Shown here: positions 6,105 through 8,810 of the stretch, one piece after another | Layout of the letters: the number at the start of each line of letters is the position of its first letter | Position numbering within the stretch: the stretch's first letter is position 1 | Origin: G039029935 sp039029935 | GTDB taxonomy: Bacteria > Chloroflexota > Anaerolineae > Caldilineales > Caldilineaceae | NCBI GenBank assembly: GCA_039029935.1 | Contig: JBCCFC010000530.1 | Span: 1 to 8,810, forward strand | Direction of reading: 5' to 3' | DNA length: 8,810 nt | The notes under the pieces: generated by a model | What the model was told of the DNA's origin: nothing | Database searches by the model: none | Seen by the model: only the letters and a program-made list of their open reading frames with translations | Position numbers and translations under genes: made by a program

Positions 6105-6728
6105 ATGAAATCATTTTCACAATGGACAATTGACGAGGTTGAAAAAGAATTTGAATTGATTCAGGATGTGGATAGCGAAAAGTTGGCAACATGGCTATCT
6201 TATGCTATTGAAACCCCAGAGTCTCATCATCAAAAATTGCAAACGTTGCGTACTTTGAACGCAACAGAAGGCTACTCTTGGAATGAGGTTGAATTGATGA
6301 TGAATTTTGTTGGTCCTTTGATAGATTTGATAGATTATCGAAGCACGTCTTTAAAAACATTTTACACTCGCACAATTTCCGCTCCTGTTGGGAATGAGAC
6401 ACTGTCCGGTGTTGTTGATTTTGTATTGGCAAATGGAAAACGTGTCCCTGAAAAGCCCATATTCTTTTTGCATGAATATAAAAAACAATATGAATCAAAG
6501 CATGACCCACTGGGACAACTCGTGATATCTATGGTTGCTGCCCAATTAATCAACCAAGACGAGAATCCACTCTATGGCGTCTACATCATTGGTCGTTATT
6601 GGCATTTTGTTGTACTTGATGGAAAAGAGTATGCCGATCACCCTGGGCTTAATGGAGCAACAGAGATTCATCGTATCTACCAAGCCTTACAGTATGTCAA
6701 GAAAAGAATTGGAGAATTGGCAGGGTAA
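6105..6728 (+). CDS. PD-(D/E)XK nuclease-like protein of unknown role
   Basis: A soluble protein of 207 residues with no signal peptide or membrane segment. A central motif fits the PD-(D/E)XK fold: D105 in SGVVDFVL, then about 18 residues later the strand IFFLHEYKK with E124 and K126. DPLGQL (134-139, with Q138) and YGVYIIGRYWHFVVLDGKEY (157-176) follow. E61 or E63 in WNEVELMMNFVGPLI could be the helix-borne acid often seen before the core. I know this arrangement from a widespread family of uncharacterised proteins with an SGxxDxxxxxGK...EYK signature; no substrate is established that I can name. The gene is visibly richer in A and T than its neighbours, has a strong GGAGG site, and ends about 12 bp from the alcohol dehydrogenase remnant, so it may have been transferred in. 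Catalytic activity is inferred from motifs. Confidence 0.7.
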   Translation: MKSFSQWTIDEVEKEFELIQDVDSEKLATWLSYAIETPESHHQKLQTLRTLNATEGYSWNEVELMMNFVGPLIDLIDYRSTSLKTFYTRTISAPVGNETLSGVVDFVLANGKRVPEKPIFFLHEYKKQYESKHDPLGQLVISMVAAQLINQDENPLYGVYIIGRYWHFVVLDGKEYADHPGLNGATEIHRIYQALQYVKKRIGELAG

Positions 6729-6739
6729 GGGTGGAAACG

Positions 6740-7126
6740 CCCATCAATGACAACGCCCTGGCCGACCTTCTTGGCAAGGTCAAGGCGATAAGGATGGACG
6801 TCAACTCCAATGCCGCGATAGCCCATCCCCATGCCAAGTAACAGACCCGATAATCCAACTGGACCCAAACCAAAGACCACCTGTGTGTCGTCGGAGTGCG
6901 CCAGAATTTTGCGGAGTGCAGAAAAGGACGTGCCCGCTGTACAGGCCAGTTGGGTGGCTACGGCAAAAGAGATTTCATCTGGCAGGGGCAAGCAATCACG
7001 TGCCTCTGCCAGCATATAATCAGCCAGTGACCCATCGCGTGTCCATCCAAAGGCACCTCTTTCATCATCACAGAACGCCGCATATCCCGAACGACAATCC
7101 ATACAGTACCCACAGCCTACACATCC
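6740..7126 (-). pseudogene. Internal fragment of a zinc-dependent alcohol dehydrogenase (MDR family)
   Basis: About 129 codons match the middle of a 340-350-residue medium-chain dehydrogenase. The structural-zinc lobe is complete: CGYCMDCRSGYAAFC, spaced C-x2-C-x2-C-x7-C. Then come GSLADYMLAEARDCLPLPDEISF and the nucleotide-binding stretch VVFGLGPVGLSGLLLGMGMGYRGIGVDVHPYRLDLAKKVG with its GxGPVG turn. The N-terminal catalytic-zinc residues and the C-terminal half are missing. At the 3' side similarity stops after VVIDG near 6740, and unrelated codons run to a stop at 6677, inside the convergent nuclease-like gene. At the 5' side it begins right at the end of the dioxygenase gene, with a stop shortly upstream in frame. 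An ATG at 7102 could start a short product, but it would lack a catalytic domain. I read it as a gene remnant. Confidence 0.82.
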
Positions 7127-8328
7127 AATATCTCCTGCGGTGTCGAGTAGCTACCAGCGACATGGGCGGCGAGCCACTCCGGTGGGTCCTGTCGTGGCAG
7201 GGTCAGCGATGGTTCGCCCTTACAGCTCAAGCGATAGAGCAAGCGCGCATCGTCGATTGTGTTGATGTTGAACTTCATCGGCGGTGCGTTGTGCAGCGTC
7301 ATGTAGTTATCCCAGAGCGTCACGTCGCCGGGTACATGCAGATGGTCATAGCGGAATTGTGGTTGGAGGACATGCGCTTCTAACCGATCCAAGAACACAC
7401 GTGATTCCTCCATTGTCATGCCATCGACTTCGACTGCGGGTCGTACTCGTGGTCGCGATGCCCAAATCGGGCTGTGGAAAGACTTGATGCCTGAGCGCGG
7501 ATTGGTGCGCACCAGCGGCGCAAGCCACCCTTCGTCGCTTTCGTTCAGTCGCCGTCGCAGTTGAATACCCTCTAGTTCCGCCTGCTCTGCCTCTGGCAAA
7601 GCCGCAAACGCTGCCGCTGTATCGGCATAGGCGGTCTCACCATTGAGTGGCATCTGTTTACGTAGGCGCATTAGTTCATCATCAGAGTCTTCGTAATAGG
7701 GTTTGGGGTCATCGCTCTCTTGCGGTGGGACCCACGTCCCACTTGACGCGTCACGTGCTTCCGGCATCTTATGGGTAAGAAACATCGACACATAAATCGG
7801 CAACGGTTCATACTCGATATCCGTATGCCATGAGCCACCGCTACTGACACGAGGTTCCTCTGTACTCACTGGTCCCGAAAAATTGGAGGTAAGCAGGACA
7901 GCAGGCGACTCGTGGGGGAGGCACTGCAATTGTCCAGGGAAAGTCAGGTCGGCTGCGGCCACCCGTCGCTTTGCATAGGGAATGATTTCGATGGCTCCAT
8001 CACTGGCGCCATCCTGTTGTGCTGGTTTGCCTCCACGCATGAAATTGTTGGGATGTGGAATCAATGCGCCCCAATGGTTGGCGAAACGCTCAAAGTGCGC
8101 AAGGGAAAACCGAGTGAGGTCTTGGCCTGCGATGCAGACAATGCGGAACTGGCTCAACGCGTCGAGTAGAAAGGCCGCTTGATCCTCATTCAATGGGTCG
8201 TATAGGTCAATACCTGTAAAGCGCACACCAGCACCACTCTGGGCCAATGGGGTCTCGCTGTGTGCATCGTCACCAAACAGGTCCTGTAGCCGCTGTTTTA
8301 GTTGTTGTTTTTCTATACCGTTGTTCAT
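7117..8328 (-). CDS. TauD/TfdA-family Fe(II)/2-oxoglutarate-dependent dioxygenase
   Basis: A 403-residue protein in the clavaminate synthase-like / TauD fold. The iron triad is visible: H168 and D170 in SWHTDIEYEP, and H346 in DVTLWDNYMTLHNAP. R366 (or R362) in ARLLYRLSC is the likely 2-oxoglutarate carboxylate ligand. ETAYADTAAAFAALP (231-245) matches the family's GG-T-AD--AAY-ALP segment. TauD enzymes are usually about 280-300 residues. Here extra sequence sits at about 100-160 and in an acidic segment at about 188-228 (DASSGTWVPPQESDDPK, then EDSDDE). The reaction should be oxidative, using 2-oxoglutarate and O2, with substrate unknown. GAGGAG 6 nt upstream supports ATG 8328. It is convergent with the nuclease-like gene, with the alcohol dehydrogenase remnant directly behind it. 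Confidence 0.9.
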   Translation of the reverse strand: MNNGIEKQQLKQRLQDLFGDDAHSETPLAQSGAGVRFTGIDLYDPLNEDQAAFLLDALSQFRIVCIAGQDLTRFSLAHFERFANHWGALIPHPNNFMRGGKPAQQDGASDGAIEIIPYAKRRVAAADLTFPGQLQCLPHESPAVLLTSNFSGPVSTEEPRVSSGGSWHTDIEYEPLPIYVSMFLTHKMPEARDASSGTWVPPQESDDPKPYYEDSDDELMRLRKQMPLNGETAYADTAAAFAALPEAEQAELEGIQLRRRLNESDEGWLAPLVRTNPRSGIKSFHSPIWASRPRVRPAVEVDGMTMEESRVFLDRLEAHVLQPQFRYDHLHVPGDVTLWDNYMTLHNAPPMKFNINTIDDARLLYRLSCKGEPSLTLPRQDPPEWLAAHVAGSYSTPQEILDV

Positions 8329-8334
8329 AACTAT

Positions 8335-8340
8335 CTCCTC
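8335..8340 (-). promoter_or_regulatory. Ribosome-binding site of the dioxygenase gene
   Basis: GAGGAG on the minus strand with a 6-nt gap to ATG 8328. Confidence 0.65.
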
Positions 8341-8385
8341 TGCTAAAGCAATGGCCTAACAAGTCCCTGAGCCACCGATAAACTG

Positions 8386-8414
8386 AATATATTTCGCAAA
8401 CAATTTGATGCTAA
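8386..8414 (-). promoter_or_regulatory. Candidate promoter of the dioxygenase gene
   Basis: On the minus strand TTAGCA (8414-8409), a 17-bp spacer and TATATT (8391-8386), matching consensus at 4/6 and 5/6. The implied leader to ATG 8328 is about 50 nt. Confidence 0.4.
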
Positions 8415-8612
8415 AGTCATGGCATCGTTTTCACAATCTTGCGTGAAGTATATCTATAAAATGAGTTTCCCGCAATTGCGAAAAATTCACCTCTACAAAA
8501 CCAAGATTGCGCGTGGGCACGTCATGTTGAATTACGTACTATCCAAACAATTCTTCACAATGCCAGTCACTGAATGCTTGCATAGCAGATTTCATATACG
8601 GTGGAGCGTCAT
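8415..8612. other. AT-rich intergenic region upstream of the dioxygenase gene
   Basis: No convincing gene. A frame of 88 codons at 8419-8685 (+) lacks a Shine-Dalgarno site and any known motif. Small symmetrical sequences are present: the palindrome CGCAATTGCG at 8471-8480, and CAATCTTG / CAAGATTG as inverted 8-mers around it, at about 8436 and 8502. They could be control sites for the divergent genes, but they are short enough to be chance. Confidence 0.4.
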
Positions 8613-8810
8613 ATGCGAGAACATATTGAAAGATGGAAAAATACACATGACTTCGCTCCATTTTGGTTTTATCGCTCATCCATAAGAACGCTACGGAATA
8701 CGATATACAAAAAATTCTTTATAGATGCAATTTGTATACAATCAATCATCACACATGGTTCATTGACTTCGCTGCCATCCAAACTATTTGTTTTCACCCC
8801 AACCACAGTA
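8613..8810 (+). CDS. Unrecognised partial reading frame leaving the right edge
   Basis: ATG 8613 opens 66 codons without a stop to the last base of the window (starts MREHIERWKNTHDFAPFWFY). GGAG at 8603-8606 lies 6 nt upstream, a good ribosome-binding site. The part seen has no motif I recognise and no clear signal peptide; it has a mixed basic and hydrophobic middle (RTLRNTIYKKFFIDAICIQSII). The DNA is AT-rich, so 66 open codons is only mild evidence. It competes with a frame at 8419-8685 that has no ribosome-binding site. A real gene is plausible but not shown. Confidence 0.35.
   Translation, partial: MREHIERWKNTHDFAPFWFYRSSIRTLRNTIYKKFFIDAICIQSIITHGSLTSLPSKLFVFTPTTV

Noticed and set aside
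8419..8685. 88-codon plus-strand frame
   Set aside because: No Shine-Dalgarno site, no recognisable motif, AT-rich DNA, and overlap with a better-started frame at 8613.

Overview
The window carries bacterial DNA of mixed, moderate GC content. The main genes have ordinary spacing, Shine-Dalgarno sites and sigma70-like promoters. The gene mix suggests a free-living or host-associated bacterium with an accessory-rich genome: a SIR2-STAND-HEAT protein with near-identical repeats, sugar-processing enzymes, a TauD-like oxygenase, and small hairpin repeats built on GACCTTCGGG. I lean towards Chloroflexota or a similar lineage, but this is an impression. No ribosomal or marker gene is present to confirm it.

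Left part (1-3250, minus strand): one long frame encodes a SIR2-like domain, a STAND P-loop NTPase with a winged-helix end, and a long HEAT-repeat C-terminus that runs off the left edge. This resembles the SIR2-STAND anti-phage and conflict proteins. The frame is cut by a single in-frame TAG at 1253-1255, where a Trp codon is plausible. Downstream of it the same frame stays open for more than 400 codons. The effector/NTPase half and the sensor half are therefore separated in this sequence. The last HEAT units repeat every 99 bp with strong nucleotide conservation.

Middle (3260-5859): a divergent intergenic region of about 540 bp holds candidate control sites and a 73-bp inverted-repeat element. 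A strong promoter (TTGACA, 17 bp, TAGACT with TG extension) then precedes a two-gene operon. The first gene is a five-bladed beta-propeller protein of the GH43/GH32 type. The second, joined by an ATGA overlap, is a mandelate-racemase-like enolase-superfamily enzyme that keeps its metal ligands but lacks the usual Asp-His dyad. Together they look like part of a cytoplasmic glycoside/sugar-acid pathway.

Right part (5860-8810): a second GACCTTCGGG inverted-repeat element precedes an AT-richer gene for a PD-(D/E)XK nuclease-like protein. It converges on a minus-strand TauD/TfdA-type Fe(II)/2-oxoglutarate dioxygenase. Between them lies a headless and tailless piece of a zinc alcohol dehydrogenase, abutting both neighbours, which points to past rearrangement. 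At the right edge a short reading frame with a good ribosome-binding site leaves the window.
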